This document shows, piece after piece, positions 43,967 through 51,336 of a DNA stretch of 64,000 bases. Position 1 is the first letter of the stretch. Each line of letters opens with the position of its first letter. The notes under the pieces were generated by a model. It did no database searches. It was given only the letters and a program-made list of their open reading frames with translations, and was not told where the DNA came from. Made by a program: the position numbers and the translations under genes. The DNA lies in assembly GCF_018613065.1 (NCBI RefSeq), contig NZ_JAGGQW010000020.1, positions 46,470 to 110,469 on the forward strand, given 5' to 3'. The DNA comes from Bacillus sp. ISL-7 (GTDB taxonomy: Bacteria; Bacillota; Bacilli; Bacillales_B; DSM-18226).

Positions 43967-44701
43967 ATGAAAAAGATTTTATTACTATTCTTATCTCTTC
44001 TCATTTTAGGACTTCCCAAAAGCGTCTATGCTAAGCAAAAGATTCCTATATTAATTTATCATTCCATCGCTCAATTTAACGGTATTGGATTCAAGGAGTT
44101 ATATGTAACTCCAGAAAATTTTGAGAAACAAATGGCATATTTAAGAGAACATGGTTATACCTTATTAACTTTCGAGCGTTGGAAGGATATTAAAACTGTT
44201 CAAAAGCCAATCTTTCTCACCTTTGATGATGGTTACAAAAATAATCTTAATGCCTATTCGATTTTTCAAAAACTCACAACAAAAAGTTTTCATCCAGCCG
44301 GTACCTTTTTTGTGATTTCTGATTTCGTAGGAAGGGCAAACCGCTTATCTAAAGCAGATCTTAAATTGTTAGCGAATTCAGGATTAATATCTATTCAGTC
44401 ACATACAGCTACACATCCAGATTTAACCAAAGAGGAAAACTTAAAATATGAACTAAAAGATTCTAAAGAAAAAATTCAGCAAATAACTGGGAAACCCGTT
44501 ATTGCACTAGCTTATCCCTATGGTAATACAAATGAACATGTGGTGGCGGAAGCGAAAAAGTATTATCGGTATGGACTGACTACAGCGCCAGGCCCATTTT
44601 CAATGACAGGCTTTAAGAACGAGCTTTACTATTTACCTCGAACGTATATAAAATATTCAACTACACTCGATGATTTCGAAAAAGCAGTGAAGATAGACTA
44701 A
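43967..44701 (+). CDS. Secreted polysaccharide deacetylase
   Basis: A 244-residue exported enzyme. The signal peptide (residues 1-22, ending VYA) is followed by a NodB-type domain with IYHSI, the metal-binding pair in LTFDDGY (Asp87-Asp88), the His-containing IQSHTATHPDL and YPYGN. It would remove acetyl groups from peptidoglycan or another N-acetylated surface glycan. ATG 43967 (MKKILLLF) is chosen because a GTGAGG site lies before it; the frame also opens with GTG at 43955. Confidence 0.88.
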   Translation: MKKILLLFLSLLILGLPKSVYAKQKIPILIYHSIAQFNGIGFKELYVTPENFEKQMAYLREHGYTLLTFERWKDIKTVQKPIFLTFDDGYKNNLNAYSIFQKLTTKSFHPAGTFFVISDFVGRANRLSKADLKLLANSGLISIQSHTATHPDLTKEENLKYELKDSKEKIQQITGKPVIALAYPYGNTNEHVVAEAKKYYRYGLTTAPGPFSMTGFKNELYYLPRTYIKYSTTLDDFEKAVKID

Positions 44702-44726
44702 ATTTAAAAACTATTACTTTTAAGAG

Positions 44727-44738
44727 GCAAACGTTTGC
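44727..44738. promoter_or_regulatory. Perfect palindrome GCAAACGTTTGC
   Basis: A 12-bp perfect palindrome centred on CG, the core shape of LacI/PurR/CcpA-family operators. It differs from a classical cre in the outer positions. It lies in a 265-bp gap after the deacetylase gene; no other feature is seen in that gap. Confidence 0.4.
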
Positions 44739-44966
44739 ACAGTTTTTTATTGATTTTATACGAGTTCTTATCCCAATAAATCTGCCACGTATTAATAACC
44801 TAGAAAGTATTACCAGTGTGGATCCAATTACTCAGGTGATTAAGGAGAAAGACTCAAAAAAATAGCTATTGAAAAGACAATGTAAACTAGCCGAAACCTC
44901 TATGTAATCAAACCACGTTATAATAGTGTAAACATAATTCGAGACTGTATTAGGGCGGGTGTTTAT

Positions 44967-45314
44967 ATGGAAGAGACAATGGTAAAATCCTACTTGCAAA
45001 AATCACTAGATGAGTGGAAAGATGATATTTCACTTGTCTTAACTGAAATTGCAAATGAATATGATGAAGTGGCACAGGAATTAAAGGTTTATTCTTACAA
45101 ATATGGGATTACCAAGCAAGTAATTCAATCGACAGTAAATGAGGAAATTATTGATAAAATTCGTGACATGTACCATAAACCATTTGAAGAAAGCTATAAC
45201 CAACTGAAAGAATACATAAAAGACCTAGAGGAGAAAAGGCGAGTTTTTCAAATGTTTATTCAAAAAATTGAAGAAGTAACAAGGAAAGAATCTGCGAAAA
45301 TTACTACATATTAG
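44967..45314 (+). CDS. Hypothetical coiled-coil protein, 115 aa
   Basis: A soluble, highly charged, almost fully helical 115-residue protein. It begins MEETMVKSYLQKSLDEWKDD and has a late coiled-coil stretch (YNQLKEYIKDLEEKRRVFQMF). No signal peptide, cysteines or known motif are seen. GGCGGGTG lies upstream of ATG 44967, and a strong terminator follows 26 bp after the stop, so this is a separate transcript. Family unrecognised. Confidence 0.65.
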   Translation: MEETMVKSYLQKSLDEWKDDISLVLTEIANEYDEVAQELKVYSYKYGITKQVIQSTVNEEIIDKIRDMYHKPFEESYNQLKEYIKDLEEKRRVFQMFIQKIEEVTRKESAKITTY

Positions 45315-45340
45315 TAAGTAATTTCATCCCCCTATAACTC

Positions 45341-45376
45341 AAAAGCAGCCTTATCAATTGATGAGGCTGCTTTTTT
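45341..45376 (+). terminator. Intrinsic terminator
   Basis: An AAAAGCAGCCT/AGGCTGCTTTT hairpin with T6, after the 115-aa gene. Confidence 0.85.
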
Positions 45377-45467
45377 ATTTGAAAAAAAGCATATTCGTAA
45401 GAATTATGTAAGATTTTTGTCTGATGATGTAAACATGAAACAATTTAATTAAGTTGGAGAAATACCA

Positions 45468-45500
45468 GAGGGGCAGCCCTTATAGGAGGCTGCTCTTTTT
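45468..45500 (+). terminator. Terminator-like hairpin in front of the class-V aminotransferase
   Basis: A GCAGCC/GGCTGC stem with T5, 75 bp before the gene; a weak TTGAAA-N17-AATTAT promoter lies about 80 bp further up. Possible attenuator. Confidence 0.45.
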
Positions 45501-45576
45501 AGATTTCGTTAAAGAAACCGTGCTATAGATTCCTGCATATATTAATAACAGATTTATATTGTGAGGTGTGAAACAA

Positions 45577-47079
45577 ATGATCACCGCTAATATTGGAAGT
45601 AAAACCTATCGGATCCCGGATAACCTTGAAGAATATTTTCAACCGTTTCGCTCACAAGTGATTGGGACGAACCAAGTGTTTGATTCCCCCTATGGGAAAA
45701 AGAAAATCATCTATGCGGACTGGACGGCAAGCGGACGACTTTATCGACCCATCGAACAGAAAATTTCTGAGGTATTCGGACCCTTTATGGCAAATACACA
45801 TACAGAATCGAATATAACTAGTTTAATGATGACAGGGATATATAATCAATCCAGAAAAATTATTAAGGAACATGTTAACGCCGACGAGCATGATGCCCTA
45901 ATCCTGGATGGATTTGGAATGACCTCTGTGATGAATAAGTTTCAGAGATTATTAGGAATTAGAGTTCATGAACAGTGGAAAGGGCGGCTGCAGATTTCCG
46001 AAAATGAGCGACCAGTAATTTTTATTACGCATATGGAACATCACTCAAACCAGACATCCTGGCTCGAGACACTGGGGGATGTGGTTGTATTAAGTCCAGA
46101 CGAGGATGGAGGTGTGGACAAAAACCGGCTTGTTCACCTGCTGCATCAATATAAGAATAGAAAAATGAAGATTGGTTCGTTTACAGCATGCTCAAATGTA
46201 ACAGGGGTTCAAACCCCATACCATCAATTAGCAAAAATTATGCATCAACATGGTGGCATTTGTATAGTCGATTTTGCGGCTTCGGCTCCGTATGTGACCA
46301 TTAATATGCATCCAATGGATCCTTTGGAAAAACTTGATGCCGTCTTTTTCTCTCCTCATAAGTTTTTAGGGGGACCGGGAACTAGTGGTGTTTTGGTCTT
46401 TGATACTAGATTATATGCTAATCATGTCCCAGACCATCCCGGGGGAGGGACTGTGACCTGGACGAATCCATGGGGCGAGCATCAATATCATACTAGCATC
46501 GAGCTGCGTGAAGATGGTGGGACACCAGGAATATTACAAGCCATTCGGACCGCCCTATGTTTGAATTTGAAGAATCAAATGGGTGTGGACAATATATTAA
46601 CAAGAGAGAAGGAACAGTTAAGTATTTTATTACCTAGATTAGTAGAGATTCCCGGCCTTCATTTATTAGATGGTCATAAAAAAGATCGTCTGGGTATTGT
46701 TTCGTTTTTTATTGAGAATATCCACTATAATTTAATCGTCCGCCTGCTTAATGACCGGTATGGGATTCAAGTAAGAGGTGGATGCTCCTGTGCTGGGACC
46801 TACGGGCATTATCTTCTTCACATTGATAAACCTTCCTCTAAGCATATTTCTGAACAGATTAATCAGGGAGATCTGTCGGAGAAACCAGGGTGGGTTCGTT
46901 TCTCATTACATCCGATTATGACTAACGAAGAAATCCTATTGTTTGTAAATGCCATAAGAGATATCACCTTAAACATAAATGAATGGAGAAACGATTATCG
47001 ATATGATAAGGCAAGTAATGATTACTTTTTTGTGAACCACGTAAGAGAGGATATGGCCCCACTATTTCGGTTTGAATAA
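45577..47079 (+). CDS. Class-V aminotransferase / cysteine-desulfurase-like PLP enzyme
   Basis: A 500-residue PLP fold-type I protein. The Schiff-base lysine lies in FFSPHKFLGGPGTSG, and the preceding strand CIVDFAASAP provides the Asp. The C-terminal part has RGGCSCAGTYGH, which recalls the catalytic-cysteine loop of SufS/NifS desulfurases. It is longer than SufS (about 406 aa), with an N-terminal extension and inserts. So it is a desulfurase/selenocysteine-lyase-like relative with unknown substrate. ATG 45577 follows GAGGTG; a GTG at 45568 is the longer alternative. No Suf or Isc genes are nearby. Confidence 0.82.
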   Translation: MITANIGSKTYRIPDNLEEYFQPFRSQVIGTNQVFDSPYGKKKIIYADWTASGRLYRPIEQKISEVFGPFMANTHTESNITSLMMTGIYNQSRKIIKEHVNADEHDALILDGFGMTSVMNKFQRLLGIRVHEQWKGRLQISENERPVIFITHMEHHSNQTSWLETLGDVVVLSPDEDGGVDKNRLVHLLHQYKNRKMKIGSFTACSNVTGVQTPYHQLAKIMHQHGGICIVDFAASAPYVTINMHPMDPLEKLDAVFFSPHKFLGGPGTSGVLVFDTRLYANHVPDHPGGGTVTWTNPWGEHQYHTSIELREDGGTPGILQAIRTALCLNLKNQMGVDNILTREKEQLSILLPRLVEIPGLHLLDGHKKDRLGIVSFFIENIHYNLIVRLLNDRYGIQVRGGCSCAGTYGHYLLHIDKPSSKHISEQINQGDLSEKPGWVRFSLHPIMTNEEILLFVNAIRDITLNINEWRNDYRYDKASNDYFFVNHVREDMAPLFRFE

Positions 47080-47178
47080 TGCTAATCCAGCTAGAAATGC
47101 AGGATATCAGTACCTATTCTAAATAAGGCAACCAAAAACTTGTATGGGCATATGCTATCAGAAGAGAGGTGGGATCGT

Positions 47179-47667
47179 ATGATTCATATAGTTAAGCCTG
47201 GCGAAACGCTGGGGATTATCTCTGCTAATTATCGCGTAAGTCTCCGTAGACTTCACGCAGCAAATCCTGGGGTCGGGCAATTACATGTAGGCCAAAAAAT
47301 CCAAATTCCAGGTCTGCCAGAACCCACTACTATTCCCTTTTCCATTCAAATCTCTGTCGGAAAACGAAGACTTACATTATATAACAATGGAAGGCTAGTA
47401 AAAATTTTTCCAATCGCGGTAGGGAGGATGCTGACGAATACTCCAACAGGTGATTTTGTGATTGTAAATCGGCAGTATAATCCAGGGGGACCATTTGGAG
47501 TGTTGTGGCTTTCACTTTCCAAACAAGGTTACGGGATTCACGGCACAAATGACCCAAGTTCGATTGGAAAAGCCGTTTCCCATGGCTGTGTGAGAATGTA
47601 TAATCGGGATGTTTTGCAGCTGGCGGATATGGTACCAAATGGGACTAGAGTGATTATTCGTCCCTAA
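47179..47667 (+). CDS. L,D-transpeptidase with N-terminal LysM (YkuD-like)
   Basis: A 162-residue enzyme. LysM occupies residues 1-45 ([17 protein letters not shown]) and the YkuD catalytic domain residues 55-162, with [12 protein letters not shown] and the active-site motif [11 protein letters not shown]. It makes 3-3 peptidoglycan cross-links or modifies the sacculus. There is no N-terminal signal peptide, as in B. subtilis YkuD, which has a similar length (164 aa) and is associated with the spore. ATG 47179 follows AGAGGTGGG; the frame opens further up at 47140. A strong hairpin follows the stop. Confidence 0.9.
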   Translation: MIHIVKPGETLGIISANYRVSLRRLHAANPGVGQLHVGQKIQIPGLPEPTTIPFSIQISVGKRRLTLYNNGRLVKIFPIAVGRMLTNTPTGDFVIVNRQYNPGGPFGVLWLSLSKQGYGIHGTNDPSSIGKAVSHGCVRMYNRDVLQLADMVPNGTRVIIRP

Positions 47668-47705
47668 AAAAGTCCCACCTTCTAAAAAAGAAGGTGGGAC
47701 TCATT
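47666..47705. terminator. Bidirectional terminator
   Basis: A perfect 12-bp stem AGTCCCACCTTC/GAAGGTGGGACT between convergent ykuD-like and inhA genes. The A6 run before it gives the T-run for the minus strand. Confidence 0.85.
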
Positions 47706-47708
47706 TAA

Positions 47709-50084
47709 TTACTTATAGATTACGATTGAGCCAACAGATTTGTCTTTGGATTGTCCGTTTACACGAACTTTAAGTCCATAGTGTGGGATATCTCGACCTG
47801 CATCAGGTAAGAATTCATTTAAGTACGACTTGCTGTCATCAAATATTGATACAGGTGCTTGACTTGGAACATTCAATGTCTGAATACCAGGATAAGTAAT
47901 ATTTAATTCAGAAGTAGGATTTAAACCAAATGCCGCATCAGCAATTTGGAAACGAGTACTTGCTTTTGCAGTTTGTCCATTAGCAAGGAGCCATCTTAAG
48001 TCCTTGTCTAGATGGGAATCGACAACACCAAGGAAGCCATTTCCAGGGTGAGTACCTGTCCAGTTATCTGTATAGCTATTATCTACGTACCATACAACCA
48101 AACCTCCATCATAGCTCATTAATGAGCTTCCGCGTTTAATGTGAGCAAGACCTTGGTCAACCCCTTGATGGTTACGCCACTCAAGTAAGTAATAGTGGTC
48201 AGCATAAACATTGCCATCGAACTTGTTGAATCCGTTATGAGTGAAGGCAGAAGTTGATCCTTCTCCGTCCTCATTAAAAATGCTTGAACCGTCAGCCGTA
48301 ACCTTTACGTTATCAACGAAGAAACCAGTGTCGTTATATCCCCAGTCAGTAATGTAGCGGAACTTTATTTGAATCTTCTTGCCTGCATATGCTGATAAAT
48401 CAAAAGATTGTCTTGACCAACCATTTGAGTCCCCAGTGAAACCTGGAAGATTCGCAGGAATTGTTGGGTAAACACCTGATACTACACGAGAAGTTGTGTT
48501 CGCATTTGAAAGTGAGTGCCAATTAGTACCGTTATCTTCAGAAACTTGTACGAAAGCGTAGTCCCATTCATCTTCAATCTTGTATAAAGCGTCAAAATCC
48601 AGAGTAGCAGAACTTTTACCAGTTAAATCAACTGAAGTTACCATGTTATTGTCAGACTCATCTCCAGTGCCGCCCCAGAAAGAGTATTTGCCAGCAAACG
48701 GATCTAATACGTGCTTTACCTTTTGTGGCAGATTTACTCGAATTGCTTGATTATTCTTTCCAAGTGGTGAATTTGCTTGATCTAGTAAGAACTGCTTTCC
48801 TTTTGAAGTAACATCCTCTAGATTAACTACTGTTGGATCTGTCCATTTTCCTCCAAGTGTTGCTTGGAAATACTGCTTTGCATAAGGGGAGAAGCCTGTT
48901 GGTTCTGCGCCAGGAACTTTCCCGGCCCATGAACCGCTTGACATAATCGACCAATATTGATTAGGCTCATCTAAACCTGAATAGGCTGTATCATATTCAT
49001 CAGGAAGGCCTAAATCATGACCATATTCGTGAGCGAATACACCGGTAGCGCCATCTTCAGGCATCACAGTATAATCATAGAATCCTGGCAAGCCTGCTCC
49101 AAGACTATCTGGATCATAGAAAACTGCAGAGCGATGTGACCAAATTGCATTATTACCAAGTGACCCACCACCAGCTTCTTGTCCCATTCCAGCGTGAATA
49201 ATTTGGAGGTGGTCAACCAATCCATCGGGCTCCCAGAAGTTACCATCATCATCTAAATCATGTGGATCTTCTAAGTCATAATCTTGTAAAGGTATTCCAG
49301 CACCGATAGCAGATTGATATGTGTCCTTTACTAATTGTGCTGCACCACCTGGTTCCACATTATCATGGCCTGTGCCTTTGTCTGCACCATAAAACGCCGC
49401 AGTACCAGGAACTTTTAACCATCCGTAGGCTTTCCCATTTATCGTATACGTCCCACCAGATTGCTGCTCATAGTATTGCTTTTGAGAAATGAAGTTTTCA
49501 CCATTTGGACCAGTTACTCCGTTAGCACCAAAAATCATTTCTTCAAAGTGCTTAATCGTATAATCCCGGTAATAGTTATCTGTTAGATTTGGTTGAATTT
49601 GATTGTGTTCAAAATCGGAGTATTCTACTACAAGCGTTAATAATTTTCCTTGATTGATGATTCCAGGTGACTTTCCTTCTTTTACGTTTTGTCCGTTTTT
49701 GTTACCGTTTCCTTTCATCATTCCGTTATTATATTCCTTGAACTTCTTTTGCTTTTTTGCATCGCCTTTTTTAACTTTTGCCGCTATTGGGTCATTCGTT
49801 TTTATCTTATCCTCTTTACCTTTTTGTACTAGGTATTTGTGTAATGCTTCTTGTTTCTCTGCTTGAGAGGCATTCTTAGAGATTAGACCTTCTCTAATTA
49901 ACAAATCTATCAATTTATCTTCATTTACCACCGATAGGTCTAGTGAACTATAAGAATGCGAATTAGTGGTTGGACCTTTTGCTAGAACTCCACCCGATGT
50001 ACTAGCATAGTTGCCAGGAAAACCGGCAAACAATGTACCAGCAATTATTGCGGTGGATAGACCTGTTTTTAATAGTTTCTTCAT
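47709..50084 (-). CDS. Immune inhibitor A metalloprotease (M6 family)
   Basis: A 791-residue secreted protease. A typical signal peptide (residues 1-27) precedes a propeptide with a lysine/asparagine-rich segment. The M6 catalytic domain has zinc motif HEYGHDLG (His352, Glu353, His356), and a long C-terminal half with MAM/jelly-roll-like segments (WGYNDTGFFVDNVKV) follows. Calcium-binding features DDDGNFWEPDGLVDH lie before the zinc site. It resembles InhA1/InhA2 of the B. cereus group. AGGGGGAG precedes ATG 50084. It is monocistronic and convergent with the LD-transpeptidase. Confidence 0.92.
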   Translation of the reverse strand: MKKLLKTGLSTAIIAGTLFAGFPGNYASTSGGVLAKGPTTNSHSYSSLDLSVVNEDKLIDLLIREGLISKNASQAEKQEALHKYLVQKGKEDKIKTNDPIAAKVKKGDAKKQKKFKEYNNGMMKGNGNKNGQNVKEGKSPGIINQGKLLTLVVEYSDFEHNQIQPNLTDNYYRDYTIKHFEEMIFGANGVTGPNGENFISQKQYYEQQSGGTYTINGKAYGWLKVPGTAAFYGADKGTGHDNVEPGGAAQLVKDTYQSAIGAGIPLQDYDLEDPHDLDDDGNFWEPDGLVDHLQIIHAGMGQEAGGGSLGNNAIWSHRSAVFYDPDSLGAGLPGFYDYTVMPEDGATGVFAHEYGHDLGLPDEYDTAYSGLDEPNQYWSIMSSGSWAGKVPGAEPTGFSPYAKQYFQATLGGKWTDPTVVNLEDVTSKGKQFLLDQANSPLGKNNQAIRVNLPQKVKHVLDPFAGKYSFWGGTGDESDNNMVTSVDLTGKSSATLDFDALYKIEDEWDYAFVQVSEDNGTNWHSLSNANTTSRVVSGVYPTIPANLPGFTGDSNGWSRQSFDLSAYAGKKIQIKFRYITDWGYNDTGFFVDNVKVTADGSSIFNEDGEGSTSAFTHNGFNKFDGNVYADHYYLLEWRNHQGVDQGLAHIKRGSSLMSYDGGLVVWYVDNSYTDNWTGTHPGNGFLGVVDSHLDKDLRWLLANGQTAKASTRFQIADAAFGLNPTSELNITYPGIQTLNVPSQAPVSIFDDSKSYLNEFLPDAGRDIPHYGLKVRVNGQSKDKSVGSIVIYK

Positions 50085-50298
50085 AAAACTCCCCCTAATT
50101 TTTTTGGTTGCTAGTAAATAATATTTCGAAAATTGAAATAAAACAATAGGATTATTTCCTTAATTTTCTGTTAATTCAGATAAGTTGTAGTCCTTTTGAA
50201 TTATTTTATCGACAGCGATTTTAATTTTTAAAAGGTTATATCATATATGAAAATAGCCGGTTGGACTAATCTTTTAATTTAAAATGGGTGTATTCTAT

Positions 50299-50334
50299 TA
50301 AAAAAAGGCGTGAATTCGATGTGAATTCACGCCT
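50299..50334 (-). terminator. Strong intrinsic terminator of the yceI-like gene
   Basis: A perfect 12-bp stem AGGCGTGAATTC/GAATTCACGCCT; read on the minus strand it is followed by T6. Confidence 0.85.
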
Positions 50335-50365
50335 GAAATGACTTAATGTGTTTGATTAATCTTAA

Positions 50366-50899
50366 TTACTCAGCTTTGGCTGCTTGAATTTGTAAGTTGA
50401 TTTTTACCTTGTCAGCAACAAGAACGCCGCCAGTTTCAAGTGCCGCATTCCAAACTAGGCCATACTCAGAACGATTGATCGTACCCTCTGCACTAAATCC
50501 AACCTTTTCATTTCCCCATGGATCTTTTCCTTGACCTTCGAAAGTAACTGCAAATGTTTCAGGCTTTGATACACCACGTAGTGTTAAATCACCAGTAACA
50601 TTGTATTCGCCGTCATCTGTTTTTTCAATTTTAGTAGAGCGGAAAGTCATAGTTGGGTGATTAGCTGCATCAAAGAAATCTGCAGAAACCAAGTGTCCAT
50701 CACGGTCTTGATTTCGGGTGTCTACACTTGCAGTATCAACTGAAAATTCAATGCTTGCAGTTGTTAAATCGGTTGGATCTGCATCAATCGTTGCGTCAAA
50801 CTTGTTGAAAGTACCTTTCACGTTTGCGATCATCATGTGACGAACAGAAAAATCTACACTGCTGTGTGATGCATCAAGAGCCCATTTAGTTTTTGTCAT
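50366..50899 (-). CDS. YceI-family lipocalin-like protein
   Basis: A 177-residue cytosolic YceI protein. The family start is WALDASHSSVDFSVRHMMIANVKGTF, then ATIDADPTDLTTASIEFSVDTASVDTRNQDRDGHL, and LTLRGVSKPETFAV. YceI proteins are beta-barrels that bind long-chain isoprenoids or quinones. No signal peptide is present. GGAGGAG lies before ATG 50899. It has its own terminator 30 bp after the stop. Upstream on the same strand there is a separate promoter/terminator unit (see the ncRNA entry). Confidence 0.9.
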   Translation of the reverse strand: MTKTKWALDASHSSVDFSVRHMMIANVKGTFNKFDATIDADPTDLTTASIEFSVDTASVDTRNQDRDGHLVSADFFDAANHPTMTFRSTKIEKTDDGEYNVTGDLTLRGVSKPETFAVTFEGQGKDPWGNEKVGFSAEGTINRSEYGLVWNAALETGGVLVADKVKINLQIQAAKAE

Positions 50900-51141
50900 T
50901 TTATTTCTCCTCCATTTATCTCGAAATAAAAATAACTTAATTCAAGACAAATTATATGTTGTGGCCAAACATATTGTCAATTAGATTTTATAAATTTTTT
51001 TTGAATTTTTTCCAATACTATCTATATAAGTATTTAGGATTGGACGAATTAAATAATTCAAAGAGAATATATTTAAGTTTACGGATCACAGGAAGAAGGA
51101 TAGGAAGAAAATTGAGGATTACAAAACTTAGATAGGACAAT

Positions 51142-51259
51142 AAAAAAAACGCCCCTGAAGGCGTTTGTTAATGGCATAGAAAAATCTCCTTGAAAATGTA
51201 GGAGGAGCATGATATGATGATATTTGGCATAAATATTTATTATTGTAATTACTTAAAAA
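51142..51259 (-). ncRNA. Putative small RNA or attenuated leader between yceI and helD
   Basis: On the minus strand an extended -10 (TGTTATAAT, about 51274-51266) and an upstream TTGACA predict a start near 51259. An intrinsic terminator (AACGCC, 6-nt loop, GGCGTT, then T8) ends at about 51142, and no gene lies between. The ~115-nt RNA would contain CTCCTCCT, an anti-Shine-Dalgarno-like stretch, and AAGGAG, which can pair with it. It could be a trans-acting RNA, antisense to the helD leader, or an attenuated leader for yceI 240 bp downstream. Confidence 0.45.
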
Positions 51260-51336
51260 CTATCTATTATAACATTAACACAATTTTATTCGATTGTCAA
51301 CAAATGACCAAAACAATTATCTGGGGAGTGGTTTGA
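51214..51336 (+). CDS. Possible 40-aa leader peptide overlapping the helD start
   Basis: ATG 51214 follows GGAGG at 8 nt. The 40-codon frame (MMIFGINIYYC.. to IIWGVV) ends in TGATG, overlapping the helD ATG by one base. This suggests translational coupling. However, a helD promoter may lie inside it (near TATTAT, about 51265), and the same bases look like a minus-strand RNA, so it is tentative. Confidence 0.3.
   Translation: MMIFGINIYYCNYLKTIYYNINTILFDCQQMTKTIIWGVV

Noticed and set aside
44702..44872. Open frame with words FFIDFIRVLIPINLPRIN after the deacetylase
   Set aside because: It has no start codon or ribosome site. It might be a gene remnant but I recognise no family, so it is not listed.
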